Assembly: GCA_021787665.1 (NCBI GenBank)
Contig: JAJYLN010000001.1
Span: 218,388 to 282,387 of the forward strand
Direction: 5' to 3'
DNA length: 64,000 bases
DNA from: a bacterium
Lineage (GTDB): Bacteria; JAMCPX01
Shown in pieces: positions 1 through 8,578 of this stretch (position 1 is the first letter of the stretch; every line of letters starts with the position of its first letter). A model generated the notes under the pieces. The model was not told the origin of the DNA. It worked only from the letters and a program-made list of their open reading frames with translations, and searched no databases. Both the position numbers and the translations under genes were made by a program.

Positions 1-389
1 AGATAATGCGTTCTTTCGGACAATTCAAATGTGACGATACGGTACGTGCCGGACGGATGTATCCCGGAAACCAAGGCCGTGCAGTCTATGTGGCCGTTCA
101 CGAGATGCCCGTGCAGCCTGTCCGAGGGCCTGAGCGGCTGTTCCACATTGACGAGATCTCCGCTTCTGCTGCGCTCAAAGTTGGTCTTCTGTATCGTCTC
201 GGAAGATAGGTCGAAGGTATACCGATCGTGCGCAAGGGACGTCAGGGTAAGGCACGCGCCGTTCACGGCGATGCTATCCCCGATAACCGCCTGCGGGAGC
301 GATCCGATCTCGAGCGTCATGGATGCACCCGCGTCTTTCCTTTCGATGTTCCGGACAATGCCGGTCTGCTCTATCAATCCCGTAAACAT
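1..389 (-). CDS. ribE: Riboflavin synthase alpha subunit (3' end cut by window edge)
   Basis: Reverse-strand reading begins MFTGLIEQTGIVRNIE and contains GDSIAVNGACLT, DLSSETIQKT and GHLVNGHID, the standard lumazine-binding repeat motifs of riboflavin synthase, which dismutates 6,7-dimethyl-8-ribityllumazine to riboflavin. About 129 residues are visible, covering the first beta-barrel and the start of the second; the rest lies beyond base 1. The start codon follows the ribD stop after one base, with the GGAATGG stretch at the ribD 3' end as a plausible ribosome site, so the two genes are one operon and probably translationally coupled. Identification is by motif recognition; gene naming (ribE versus ribC) differs between species. 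Confidence 0.93.
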   Translation of the reverse strand, partial: MFTGLIEQTGIVRNIERKDAGASMTLEIGSLPQAVIGDSIAVNGACLTLTSLAHDRYTFDLSSETIQKTNFERSRSGDLVNVEQPLRPSDRLHGHLVNGHIDCTALVSGIHPSGTYRIVTFELSERTHY

Positions 390-390
390 A

Positions 391-1494
391 TCAGTTCCAT
401 TCCGGATAGCCCTGGATAACGCACTCTCCGTCATGGGTATGGACGTCCGCGTCTTTCAGGATAATCGCCTTACACATGTTTTTCAATACTACACCCTGGA
501 ACGGATAAAGTCCATCCTCTCCGAGGATCTTCGGGGCTATGAACGCATGGACTTTGTCGACGGCCCGCTCCCTGAACACGGCGCCCATGATCCCGGCACC
601 TCCTTCAACGAGTACCGACCCAAAGTATACCCCGAGAAGGTCCATCGCATGCTTCATGGATACATAACCGCCGTGCGCCCTGACGCGCACGACCCTGGCC
701 CCTGTTCTCTCGAGCGCCCTAATCCGTGCAACGTCCCGTGAGGCAGTAACGAGCATCGTCCTGTAGCTATCGTCCTGGTTCTTTATGACCCGCGCGCCGG
801 GCGGTGTCGTGAGGTAGGTATCGAATATGACCCTGAAAAGCGGCCGGTCCCGTACCGTGACGAGCCTTACCGTGAGTTCCGGATCGTCCTTGATAATGGT
901 GCCCACACCGACAACGACCGCGTCGACCGTGTTTCTCAACCCGTGGGCGAGCCTCCTCATATACTCCGAGGTAATCCACTTCGAAGACCCGTCTCCTGCC
1001 GCCATCTTCCCATCGATGCCCAGGGCCACTTTCACATCGACAAAGGGCAGCCCGGTCGTCACATGCTTGAAATACGCTTCGTTGAGCCTCCTTGCTTTTT
1101 CCTCGCAGACGCCGGATACGACTTCGACACCTGCCCGCCGCAAGTACCGTATCCCCCCTCCCTTTACCCCGGGATTCGTGTCCTTTGCCCCGACGACCAC
1201 CTTCTTTATCCCGGCCTGCCTGATGGCGAGCGTACAGGGAGGGGTCCTTCCATAATGGTTGCACGGCTCGAGGGTAACGACCATCGTAGCGCCTGCAGGG
1301 ACACTTCCCGCATCCCTGAGCGCCATGACTTCAGCGTGGGGCTCGCCGGCTCTCTTGTGGAAGCCCCTGCCAATAACCTGCCCTTTCTTATCGACGATGA
1401 CGGCGCCAACAAGCGGATTGGGAAACGTCATCCCTGCAGCCTTACCGGCAAGCCGCAGGGCAAGCTCCATATACGGCGAATAGTCCGTAGCCAT
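391..1494 (-). CDS. ribD: Bifunctional pyrimidine deaminase/reductase of riboflavin synthesis
   Basis: 367 residues, the usual length. The N-terminal deaminase domain carries the zinc site HAE (residues 53-55) and PCNHYGRTPPC (Cys78, Cys87); the C-terminal reductase domain begins near residue 150 with KVALGIDGKMA and includes LVEGGAGIMG. Together they convert the GTP cyclohydrolase product to 5-amino-6-ribitylamino-uracil phosphate. The chosen start gives MATDYSPYMELAL, which matches family N-termini, although the nearest AGGAGG lies about 25 bases upstream and no closer ribosome site is obvious. Stop and ribE start are separated by one base. No doubt about family. Confidence 0.96.
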   Translation of the reverse strand: MATDYSPYMELALRLAGKAAGMTFPNPLVGAVIVDKKGQVIGRGFHKRAGEPHAEVMALRDAGSVPAGATMVVTLEPCNHYGRTPPCTLAIRQAGIKKVVVGAKDTNPGVKGGGIRYLRRAGVEVVSGVCEEKARRLNEAYFKHVTTGLPFVDVKVALGIDGKMAAGDGSSKWITSEYMRRLAHGLRNTVDAVVVGVGTIIKDDPELTVRLVTVRDRPLFRVIFDTYLTTPPGARVIKNQDDSYRTMLVTASRDVARIRALERTGARVVRVRAHGGYVSMKHAMDLLGVYFGSVLVEGGAGIMGAVFRERAVDKVHAFIAPKILGEDGLYPFQGVVLKNMCKAIILKDADVHTHDGECVIQGYPEWN

Positions 1495-1619
1495 AGATAC
1501 GATTTATGCATGCTTTGTGCCTCCTGACAAGCATGACGCCGGTCCGCAGCATGGTATGCCCAAAAAAAATAGTGCTATCTGGCATGTTTCATGCATATGA
1601 TTTCGCGGAGGAAATGGAC

Positions 1620-3023
1620 ATGTTGAAAGGCAAAGGAGGCGGACTTTGGGGCTTTATAAGGACACACAAGATCATCGCCGGCATGATGGGTATGCTCCTG
1701 CTGATGGTCATCGTGTTCTTCAGTTTCGTCCGCTACAGCGAGAGCCCTGACTTCTGCAAGAGCTGCCACATTATGAGTCCTTACTACAAGGCATGGAAGG
1801 CATCCGTACACAATTTCGTCCCGTGCGTTGAATGCCATTACCCGCCCGCCACCAGCATCGAGACAGCGGCGTGGCACAAGATCCAGAACTTCTCCATGGT
1901 CGTACGCTATTTTACCAGGACGTATGACCCGAGGCCATTTGCCGACATACAGGATGCAAGCTGCATGCGCGTCGGGTGCCACTCCACGAGGCTGCTTGTC
2001 GGGAGTGTCGTTACCCCGAAGGGGGTGGCCTTCAACCATATCCCCCACATGGAGAAGCTGAAGAGCATCAAGCTCAGATGTACGAGCTGCCACTCCCAGA
2101 TCGTGGTCGGAAGACACATAGAGGTCACCTACGAAACGTGCTTCCTCTGTCATTTCTCCAAAGCCAGCAGCGCTTCGAACAACATGGGCGAGAACAACTG
2201 CCTTCAGTGCCACCAAATACCGAGGAAGACCTTTACCCTTGGAAACATACGGTACAACCACCTCGATTTCGTCGAGCGGAACCCGAATATACGGTGCGTG
2301 GACTGCCATCTGGACGCCATCCAGGGTACCGGGGATGTCCCCCGGGAACGGTGTTACGCCTGTCACAACATACCATCGAGGTTCACGTACTACACGGACA
2401 CCGCCTTCATCCACGAGCAGCATGTGACGAAGCACAAGATCACCTGCACGCTGTGTCATCTCGAGATAAAGCACGGGCTCCAGACGTCCATCAAGCCGCT
2501 CGAGTATGCCAGCAACTGCACGATATGCCACAGCAAGAACATGCATACGGCCCAGGAAGATATGTATATGGGCACCGGCGGCATAGGGGTAAAAGGCTCT
2601 GCAAGCCCGATGTTCAGGGCCAACGTCAAGTGCATAGGCTGTCACAAGGTCGCGACGCAGCACGGTCTGAGGGCAAAGCTCCTCGGCCAGACGTACATTG
2701 GCGGCGTCATAGGGTGCAAGACATGCCATGGTAAGGACTACGAGGACATCTACATCATGTGGAAGTCGAGCCTCAAGTCCGAGACGGCAGACGCGGACAG
2801 CCAGTATGCGAAGGCGAAAGCACTGATCGGCTCTGCGGACAAGAGTAACCCGTCCTATGCAAAGGCGCTCAAAATTTACAACACAGCGGCCTACAACCTT
2901 CTGTTCGTGAAGACGGCGAAGGGCATCCACAACATTGACTACGCATCGAGCCTCCTCGACAGTGCATCATCCGGCTTCGGAAAGGTCGTGGACCTGCTGA
3001 AGAAAGGGGACACGGGCAAGTAG
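1620..3023 (+). CDS. NapC/NirT-like membrane-anchored multihaem cytochrome c (about 12 haems)
   Basis: The frame opens at 1506, but GGAGG at 1607-1611 sits eight bases before the ATG at 1620, giving a 467-residue protein with a short cytoplasmic tail and one N-terminal membrane anchor (residues about 18-37). The first haem site CKSCH (46-50) followed by IMSPYYKAW is typical of NapC/NirT quinol-oxidising cytochromes. I count eleven CXXCH motifs plus one CX4CH (Cys115 to His121), so about twelve haems; the last ~100 residues have none. Likely role: passing electrons from menaquinol to a periplasmic or extracellular acceptor. It is not a standard four-haem NapC/NrfH, and no partner reductase is adjacent. 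Acceptor unknown. Confidence 0.88.
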   Translation: MLKGKGGGLWGFIRTHKIIAGMMGMLLLMVIVFFSFVRYSESPDFCKSCHIMSPYYKAWKASVHNFVPCVECHYPPATSIETAAWHKIQNFSMVVRYFTRTYDPRPFADIQDASCMRVGCHSTRLLVGSVVTPKGVAFNHIPHMEKLKSIKLRCTSCHSQIVVGRHIEVTYETCFLCHFSKASSASNNMGENNCLQCHQIPRKTFTLGNIRYNHLDFVERNPNIRCVDCHLDAIQGTGDVPRERCYACHNIPSRFTYYTDTAFIHEQHVTKHKITCTLCHLEIKHGLQTSIKPLEYASNCTICHSKNMHTAQEDMYMGTGGIGVKGSASPMFRANVKCIGCHKVATQHGLRAKLLGQTYIGGVIGCKTCHGKDYEDIYIMWKSSLKSETADADSQYAKAKALIGSADKSNPSYAKALKIYNTAAYNLLFVKTAKGIHNIDYASSLLDSASSGFGKVVDLLKKGDTGK

Positions 3024-3084
3024 CAGGCCGCTCGCCCAAAGGGACGGAGGTTTCCAAATAAATTTTCCTGATTACATGCATAGT

Positions 3085-3765
3085 ATGCAGATGAATGTAT
3101 TCGGGTCTCCGGATTCGAAATACAGGTTTTTTTCCTTTCGGCGATTGCCGCGGTAATCGGTCTGCTGGCCGGGATCGTCTCGTTTATCCTGTATCGGCTG
3201 ATCGGACTCTTTACCAACCTATCATTCTATCAGCGGTTTTCATTCCAATTCGTAAGCCCGGACGCCTCCACGCTTGGCTGGATGGTCATAGTCATACCCG
3301 TCCTCGGGGGCTTGATCGTCGGTGTCATGGCGAAATACGGCACTCCCAAGATCAGGGGACACGGTATTCCGGAGGCCATTGAGGCCGTTGTAACGGACAA
3401 AAGCAGGATTTCAGCGAAGGTAGCCATCTTGAAGCCGCTTTCCGCGGCAATTGCAATTGGTACGGGAGGGCCATTCGGCGCAGAGGGACCGATCATTCAT
3501 ACCGGGGGCGCGCTTGGCTCTCATATCGGGCAGGCCATCCCCACTGCGGCAGCAGAACGTAAGATTCTTCTCGCATGCGGGGCTGCCGCCGGCATGGCAG
3601 CGAGCAGGTTGCAGCGCTTGTCGATACGATCGTGCACGTTGCGCAAAAATACAATGCACACCGCTCGTTTCCGGTCCTCGACGATACCGGTAGCCTGATC
3701 GGGGTTGTCACGCAGGGCGATCTGCTGAAAGCCGTGGAAGCAGGCAATCAGACGAAGCGGGTGGA
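3085..3765 (+). pseudogene. Decayed CLC chloride channel with CBS-domain remnant
   Basis: The ATG at 3085 or 3091 starts MNVFGSPDSKYR, then a T7 run (3127-3133) shifts the frame. The next frame reads AIAAVIGLLAG and continues through GTGGPFGAEGP, the conserved CLC selectivity motif, to ACGAAAGMAA. There, near base 3600, the sequence jumps to a third frame reading EQVAALVDTIVHVAQKYNA and SLIGVVTQGDLLKAVEAG, a CBS domain like those ending CLC proteins. Most of the membrane domain between these points is missing. At least one frameshift plus a large internal deletion make function very unlikely. The remnant runs directly into the DUF488 fragment. Confidence 0.82.
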
Positions 3766-3767
3766 GG

Positions 3768-4061
3768 AACGCTTCGTTTCGCGGATTTGCAGATTATATG
3801 CAGACCGAAGAATTCGACCGGGGACTGGACCATCTGAAGGAGATAGCACAGAAGCAGACAACTGCCGTCATGTGCGCCGAAGCCATGCCCTGGCGGTGCC
3901 ATCGGTCGCTCATCGCCGACGCGCTGACCATGCAACACTGGACGGTCCTGCACATCCAGAGCAAAGCAGCGGCCCGTCGTCACCGGCCCACGCCCTTCCT
4001 GAAGGTGCGCGCCGGGAAGCTGCTGTACCCGGTCAGCAAACAATCGACGCAACCCGCTTGA
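3768..4061 (+). pseudogene. DUF488 family protein, 5'-truncated remnant
   Basis: In frame from NASFRGFADYMQTEEF, then ALPWRCH-like AMPWRCHRSLIADAL and a C-terminus, this is the last half of a DUF488 protein (full proteins are near 170 residues). The first 80 or so residues are absent; upstream DNA in this frame is the tail of the CLC/CBS remnant. An ATG at 3798 could still start an 87-residue product but has no clear ribosome site, so I treat it as a relic. An intact but different DUF488 gene lies at 45528. Confidence 0.75.
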
Positions 4062-4199
4062 CGTCAGAGAAATCGATTTTCCAGTTCCCCCTCGTCGTTC
4101 AGCTACGGGCAGCGTTATACGGGCACTTGACAAAGGGAGCTTTCGTCATCACCTTATGGCTGAGACATACCAGAAATACGGTATGTCGAAGGAGGTTCT

Positions 4200-4541
4200 A
4201 TGTTAAAGATTGGAGCCGTTCTGTTTCTGCTCGCAGCCATCGGTGGCATGACCATGTCTATCCGCAACCATCAAAAGAAATCGATCCCGTGGACACTTGC
4301 CGCCGGACATGGTGTTCTTGCCGCGGCCGGCCTGATAGTATTCATCGTTGCTGCTCTGTCCATGAGCCTTGCCACGGCGCTCTCGGTATCGCTCGTCCTG
4401 TTCATCATAGCTGCGCTCGGCGGCTTTGTGATTTTCTCGTCTTACCTGCGCAAACAGCCGCTTCCCGGGACCTTGATTTACGTGCACGGACTTATCGCCG
4501 TCATCGGGTTCGTGCTGCTCCTGTACGGCATCTATTACTGA
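4200..4541 (+). CDS. Small four-helix membrane protein of unknown function
   Basis: 113 residues, nearly all hydrophobic, with about four membrane segments separated by short basic loops (RNHQKKS, YLRKQPL). GGAGG ends five bases before the ATG, so the start is well supported. I do not recognise a named family. It is followed 85 bases later by the DUF2231 membrane protein on the same strand and may be co-transcribed with it. No catalytic or metal-binding residues stand out. Confidence 0.72.
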   Translation: MLKIGAVLFLLAAIGGMTMSIRNHQKKSIPWTLAAGHGVLAAAGLIVFIVAALSMSLATALSVSLVLFIIAALGGFVIFSSYLRKQPLPGTLIYVHGLIAVIGFVLLLYGIYY

Positions 4542-4626
4542 ACGGGTATACCGCTCGCTTATCCCGTACCGACGAGGGACCACGCTGGTGACGGCGTCGA
4601 CCTTCAACAAACAGGAGGTAGAGAGT

Positions 4627-5100
4627 ATGGACTTATGCAAGGACCGGGGACGCCGGCTGTTCGGGCATCCGCTCCATCCCGCCCTGGTCCATTTTCCTGT
4701 TGCGCTGCTGTCGATATCCCTGTTGTGGGACATCACGGGAATGATGGTCAACGGCCCTTTTTGGCCACGCATGTCTCTTTGGTGTATCATTGCCGGGCTT
4801 GTTACTGCGCTGCCGGCGGCAGCCACGGGCATGAGCGATTACGTACTCATCGGCAATAAACATCCCGGGCTGCATACGGCGACCACGCACATGATAGTCA
4901 TGTTCGGCGCTTTGTCTTTTTATACGGCAAGCCTGTTTTTTCGTCTCCGGATCACCGTCTCCTCCCGGCACGCCATGCTCGTCCCGATCCTGCTTTCCCT
5001 GCCGGGGTTTGTATTGATACTGATAGGCGGATGGCTCGGCGGAGAGCTCGTTCTCCGATACGGCATCGGCACAACCGCCGGCAGGGACGATGAGGAATAA
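4627..5100 (+). CDS. DUF2231 family membrane protein
   Basis: 157 residues from the ATG at 4627, chosen because AGGAGG (4613-4618) is eight bases upstream; an in-frame ATG at 4588 lacks a site. The N-terminal GHPLHPALVHFPVALL is the hallmark of DUF2231, followed by four predicted membrane helices and conserved histidines (HPALVHFP; HTATTHMIVM) that could bind haem or a metal. Function of the family is not established. It lies just downstream of another small membrane protein and converges with the lipoprotein gene at 5117. Confidence 0.82.
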   Translation: MDLCKDRGRRLFGHPLHPALVHFPVALLSISLLWDITGMMVNGPFWPRMSLWCIIAGLVTALPAAATGMSDYVLIGNKHPGLHTATTHMIVMFGALSFYTASLFFRLRITVSSRHAMLVPILLSLPGFVLILIGGWLGGELVLRYGIGTTAGRDDEE

Positions 5101-5116
5101 CAGGTGGCCGCGCCCG

Positions 5117-6568
5117 CTACCTCGTCATCTGAAACATCATGTGCATGGGATGTTGCAGGTCCTGCAGCGCATAGTTGTTCGGTATGGCGTTGCTGCTGCA
5201 CTCCGTCGGGCTCGTGGCACTCAACGTCAGATACTGGTCCACGGTACCCACGAGCGTGTTTGCATCGAGATCCGAGAATGCAAGCTTGGTGACCTCGTTG
5301 ATTGAGCAACTGTAAGAAACCTTGTTCACGGGGTCATAGATGCTGTCTATCCAGTAGTCCGTGGAGACCTCGGAAGCGGATGTGCTCGAAGAGTAGATGA
5401 GCTCGCCGAACATGAACCTCGATGCCGGATTATGGCCATCAAAGTCGATAAACGGCGTGCTGCTGCCGTCCGTCAGCGCCGTGTTCGGAATGTATTGGAA
5501 GCCCTGGTCGTCCCATATATAATTCCTGTTCTCCATGCAGTATGATGTTGTGTATTCGAAGTCATAGAAGTTGTCCGCATAGCACATCTGCTGGCATTGC
5601 CCGGGCTGATAGAAGACCCATGCGCCGGTCGCATCGTAATACCCCCATCCCTGAGCATTCGTCACCTGCGAGCACGAAATCGTTGTCGGAGCGCCGCATT
5701 CACCATAGAAGTTCTGGGTCTGGGCGTCGAACGCAGGCTGCCAAACGCTGTCATACGCGAATTGGAACGGCCCGTCCGGTTGGTCCAGCGCTACGGTCGT
5801 GCCAGACACCGGACCTTGCCCGGTCATACATCCCGACGTCGAACACAACCCCTCCACGTTCCCGCACGCGTTATAGTTGGCCTGGGATTGCCATACGCCC
5901 ATGGCGTAATGCCGATTACCATCCGAGGAGAATATGCCGCTGATCCGGTCGAGGTATAAGGAAGTCAGCGGATTTTGAGGGCAGGTATAAACCGGGTCAC
6001 CGCTGGGCGATGTACAACTGAAGTTCCACGCCCCTGTGGGGTCGAACAGGGTGCCGGTGTTGTTGCTGCCCGATACGCCGCCCACGCCCCCGACGTCCGC
6101 AACCGCCCGGCCGCTGTCCTGGTCGACCGTGATCGTGCCGATATCGACATTGCCGGTAAGCTCGATGCTGCCGGAGTAGACGCCAGCCGATGAGCCGAGG
6201 CCACCAAAGAGCAGGTCTGCTACATGCTGGCCGTTCGCGTTAAGTACAAAGCAACCGAAGGGCGTGTAGGACTTTATGGTCAGGGAAAAACTCCCGGTGC
6301 TGTCCGCAGTGCCGGTTGCCGCAGACGGCGCGCTCTCGAACGTCACGCAGTACAGCTTGTAGTTTGCAAGCGGCGTGCCCTGCGTATGCAGGCTATTCCC
6401 CTGCGATGCCATGCCCATGGCAGACAGAGTGCCCTGCTGCATCATGCCGGAAAGGGTCACCTGCTGGCCCGGCTGCACCACCTGCTTGTGCGAAGGCCCC
6501 GAGCACCCGATGAGCCCTGCCATACCTATCAAGGCCGTCAAAACGAATAGTACTTCCTTTGCATGCAT
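5117..6568 (-). CDS. Cysteine-rich exported lipoprotein of unknown function
   Basis: 483 residues. The N-terminus is a signal peptide ending in the lipobox LIGC (Cys22), so the protein should be lipid-anchored. Residues 35-150 look like a carboxypeptidase-regulatory or fibronectin-like beta domain with a Gly-rich linker; residues 175-480 hold about fifteen cysteines in short pairs, suggesting disulfide bonds, and many Tyr/Trp. AGGAGG lies just upstream of the ATG and TATAAT at 6590-6595 is a possible -10 box. I recognise no family. It stands alone, divergent from the cyclase gene at 6692. A surface or periplasmic binding role is only inference. Confidence 0.7.
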   Translation of the reverse strand: MHAKEVLFVLTALIGMAGLIGCSGPSHKQVVQPGQQVTLSGMMQQGTLSAMGMASQGNSLHTQGTPLANYKLYCVTFESAPSAATGTADSTGSFSLTIKSYTPFGCFVLNANGQHVADLLFGGLGSSAGVYSGSIELTGNVDIGTITVDQDSGRAVADVGGVGGVSGSNNTGTLFDPTGAWNFSCTSPSGDPVYTCPQNPLTSLYLDRISGIFSSDGNRHYAMGVWQSQANYNACGNVEGLCSTSGCMTGQGPVSGTTVALDQPDGPFQFAYDSVWQPAFDAQTQNFYGECGAPTTISCSQVTNAQGWGYYDATGAWVFYQPGQCQQMCYADNFYDFEYTTSYCMENRNYIWDDQGFQYIPNTALTDGSSTPFIDFDGHNPASRFMFGELIYSSSTSASEVSTDYWIDSIYDPVNKVSYSCSINEVTKLAFSDLDANTLVGTVDQYLTLSATSPTECSSNAIPNNYALQDLQHPMHMMFQMTR

Positions 6569-6655
6569 ATAAGCCTCCTTTTTGGATGTATTATAGCTTA
6601 CCTCATAGCTTCCCCTTCGTCAATTATACGACATGAGCCGTACAGGCAAGAGTGG

Positions 6656-6686
6656 TTGACTTTTCGAGCGCCGCCATTGTAAGAAT
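6656..6686 (+). promoter_or_regulatory. Sigma70-type promoter of a leaderless mRNA
   Basis: TTGACT at 6656-6661 and TAAGAA at 6680-6685 are 18 bases apart. Transcription would begin about base 6692, the A of the cyclase ATG. No ribosome site precedes that ATG, which fits a leaderless transcript. Confidence 0.55.
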
Positions 6687-6691
6687 CTGGC

Positions 6692-8578
6692 ATGATAAGG
6701 AACTGGATCAGCAAAAGTATTGCGTACAAGCTCACTGCACTGTTAAGCGCCGTCATTATAATCACCTTCGGTATCGTGCTGTTCCTGTACATATCTCTGG
6801 GGAAAGAGTTCGTCTACAGGTCCTCGCAATACCAGTCGGCCATGATAACGAGGACGATCTACGACCTGCTGCAACTGACCGGCAAGAAGGGGCACACCGT
6901 ACCGCCGAAGGAAATCATAGAGGAGATAGCCGGGGCTTCAGGGGTAGACTACATAACCCTGTACGACAACCAGGGCAGGCCCGTCGTCTCGAGCAGACAG
7001 CCCGTACGGTCGGTCCTGAGCAGCGCTGAGCTGTCGCGGCTCAAGTCCCTGAGCTACGACAGCTCCATAATGCAGATGTCCGCAAAGACGATAGACTACA
7101 CGGCCCCTATACGGCTCTATGCGAGCTGCCAGGGGTGCCACGAAAACCGGGCAAGGCTCGGGTTCATCCGGGTGAGTTCCTACTATAGCCGGCTCTATGG
7201 GCATACCTACAGCACGGCGAAAAAATTCGGTATACTCTTTGTCACGATAATCATCCTGTTCAGCGCAATCGCCCTCTCCATTATAGACCGCATCGTCGTG
7301 AGGCCGCTCAATAAATTCACCGGGCTGATCCACAGGGCCGAGGCCAACAGCTTCCTGCCCCGGGCTGCATCGGGCAGCAGGGACGAGATAGGCGAGATGG
7401 AGAGCAGCTTCAACCTCATGCTTTCGCGGATCACGCAGCTCATGGCCACGAGCGTGGAAAAGGAGAGGGAGCTCATCTCCGCCAAGGAGGAGCTGAAGTA
7501 TAAGGACATACTGATGAGGCACTCCGAAGAGCTGGAGCAGGTCAACAGGGAGCTCGAAGAGAGCGTCAAGGAGCTCTCCACTCTGTACAATTTCGCGCAG
7601 TACACCGTCTCGATAGTCGATATGAACGATCTCCTGCGTATCATTACCACGACCATCTCCGAGACCCTCAACTACAAGGAGTGCGCGATACTGCTCAGGG
7701 AAGGCACTGTCCTCAGGACGGTCGCCGCCTGGGGGTTCGACGACAGCGCGAAGCTCATCGGGATAGAGTTCGCCAACGACGAGGGGATAAGCGGGGCGGT
7801 CGCATCGACAGGCCAGCCCGTGCTTATCAACGATACCGGCAAAGAGACGCGCTACCTTCACTACAAGGGGCAGAAGAAGACCGAGGGCTCGTTCATGAGC
7901 CTGCCCCTGAAGTACAAGGACAATGTCATCGGCGTCCTCAATGTCAGCAACAACATCCCCAACAGCTTTACCAAAAAAGACATGGACTTCCTCCTGTCCA
8001 TAGGCGCCCAGATTGCGGTGGTCATAGAAAACTCGAGGCTGTACGAGAAGACCAAGGAGCTCTCGATCACGGACGATCTTACGGGTGTGTTCAACAGGAG
8101 GTACATGCGTCCGGTCCTGGACAAGGAGTGGGAGCGATCGAAACGCTACGGCAAGCCCCTGTCCGTTCTGATGATGGACGTGGACTATTTCAAGAATTAC
8201 AACGACACCTTCGGCCACCTCAAGGGGGACGAGGCGCTCGTTATGCTCTCGCAGATCTTCAAGACGAACATCCGCGGTATCGACACGATCGTGAGGTACG
8301 GCGGAGAGGAGTTCATCGTCATACTGCCCGACACGGAGGCCGACGGCGCGATGGCCGTGGCGGAGAAGCTCAGGAGCGCGGTCGCCGGCACCTTCAAGCA
8401 GGCAGACGGCAGCCAGCTCACGGTGAGCATCGGCGTAGTGACGTCGCCCTCCGAGGACATCGACAGCATGGGCGAGCTCCTGTACGCCGCAGACATAGCG
8501 CTCTATCAGGCGAAGAAGAAGGGCAGGAACAAGATCATGAAATACGAGAGCAGGTATCTCGAGGAGGACAAGGGATGA
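6692..8578 (+). CDS. Diguanylate cyclase with periplasmic CXXCH haem site, HAMP and GAF domains
   Basis: 628 residues: membrane helix (about 12-32), periplasmic domain with CQGCH (146-150) that could bind haem c, second helix (about 170-192), HAMP-like linker, coiled coil, GAF domain (about 300-440) and a C-terminal GGDEF domain. The active site is RYGGEEF (GGEEF is a competent variant), preceded five residues earlier by RGID, an RxxD inhibitory site, so product inhibition by cyclic-di-GMP is likely. The haem motif suggests sensing of redox state, gas or electron flow. Its last four bases overlap the pheA start, an odd coupling of second-messenger synthesis to aromatic amino acid genes. Confidence 0.9.
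   Translation: MIRNWISKSIAYKLTALLSAVIIITFGIVLFLYISLGKEFVYRSSQYQSAMITRTIYDLLQLTGKKGHTVPPKEIIEEIAGASGVDYITLYDNQGRPVVSSRQPVRSVLSSAELSRLKSLSYDSSIMQMSAKTIDYTAPIRLYASCQGCHENRARLGFIRVSSYYSRLYGHTYSTAKKFGILFVTIIILFSAIALSIIDRIVVRPLNKFTGLIHRAEANSFLPRAASGSRDEIGEMESSFNLMLSRITQLMATSVEKERELISAKEELKYKDILMRHSEELEQVNRELEESVKELSTLYNFAQYTVSIVDMNDLLRIITTTISETLNYKECAILLREGTVLRTVAAWGFDDSAKLIGIEFANDEGISGAVASTGQPVLINDTGKETRYLHYKGQKKTEGSFMSLPLKYKDNVIGVLNVSNNIPNSFTKKDMDFLLSIGAQIAVVIENSRLYEKTKELSITDDLTGVFNRRYMRPVLDKEWERSKRYGKPLSVLMMDVDYFKNYNDTFGHLKGDEALVMLSQIFKTNIRGIDTIVRYGGEEFIVILPDTEADGAMAVAEKLRSAVAGTFKQADGSQLTVSIGVVTSPSEDIDSMGELLYAADIALYQAKKKGRNKIMKYESRYLEEDKG

Noticed and set aside
1575-2930. 451-codon minus frame opposite the cytochrome gene
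   Set aside because: The opposite strand holds eleven CXXCH motifs; this frame has no recognisable feature.
3798-4061. 87-codon frame as a functional small DUF488 gene
   Set aside because: Homology begins upstream of its ATG without a start and lacks the N-terminal half of the fold; treated as a remnant.
6590-6623. Full promoter for the lipoprotein gene (TTGACG with TATAAT on the minus strand)
   Set aside because: The two boxes are 22 bases apart, too far for a sigma70 promoter; only the -10 is plausible.
7681-8574. Open frame leading into pheA that could be read as a longer PheA
   Set aside because: The extra part is the GGDEF protein in another frame; the PheA start at 8575 in an ATGA overlap matches family N-termini.
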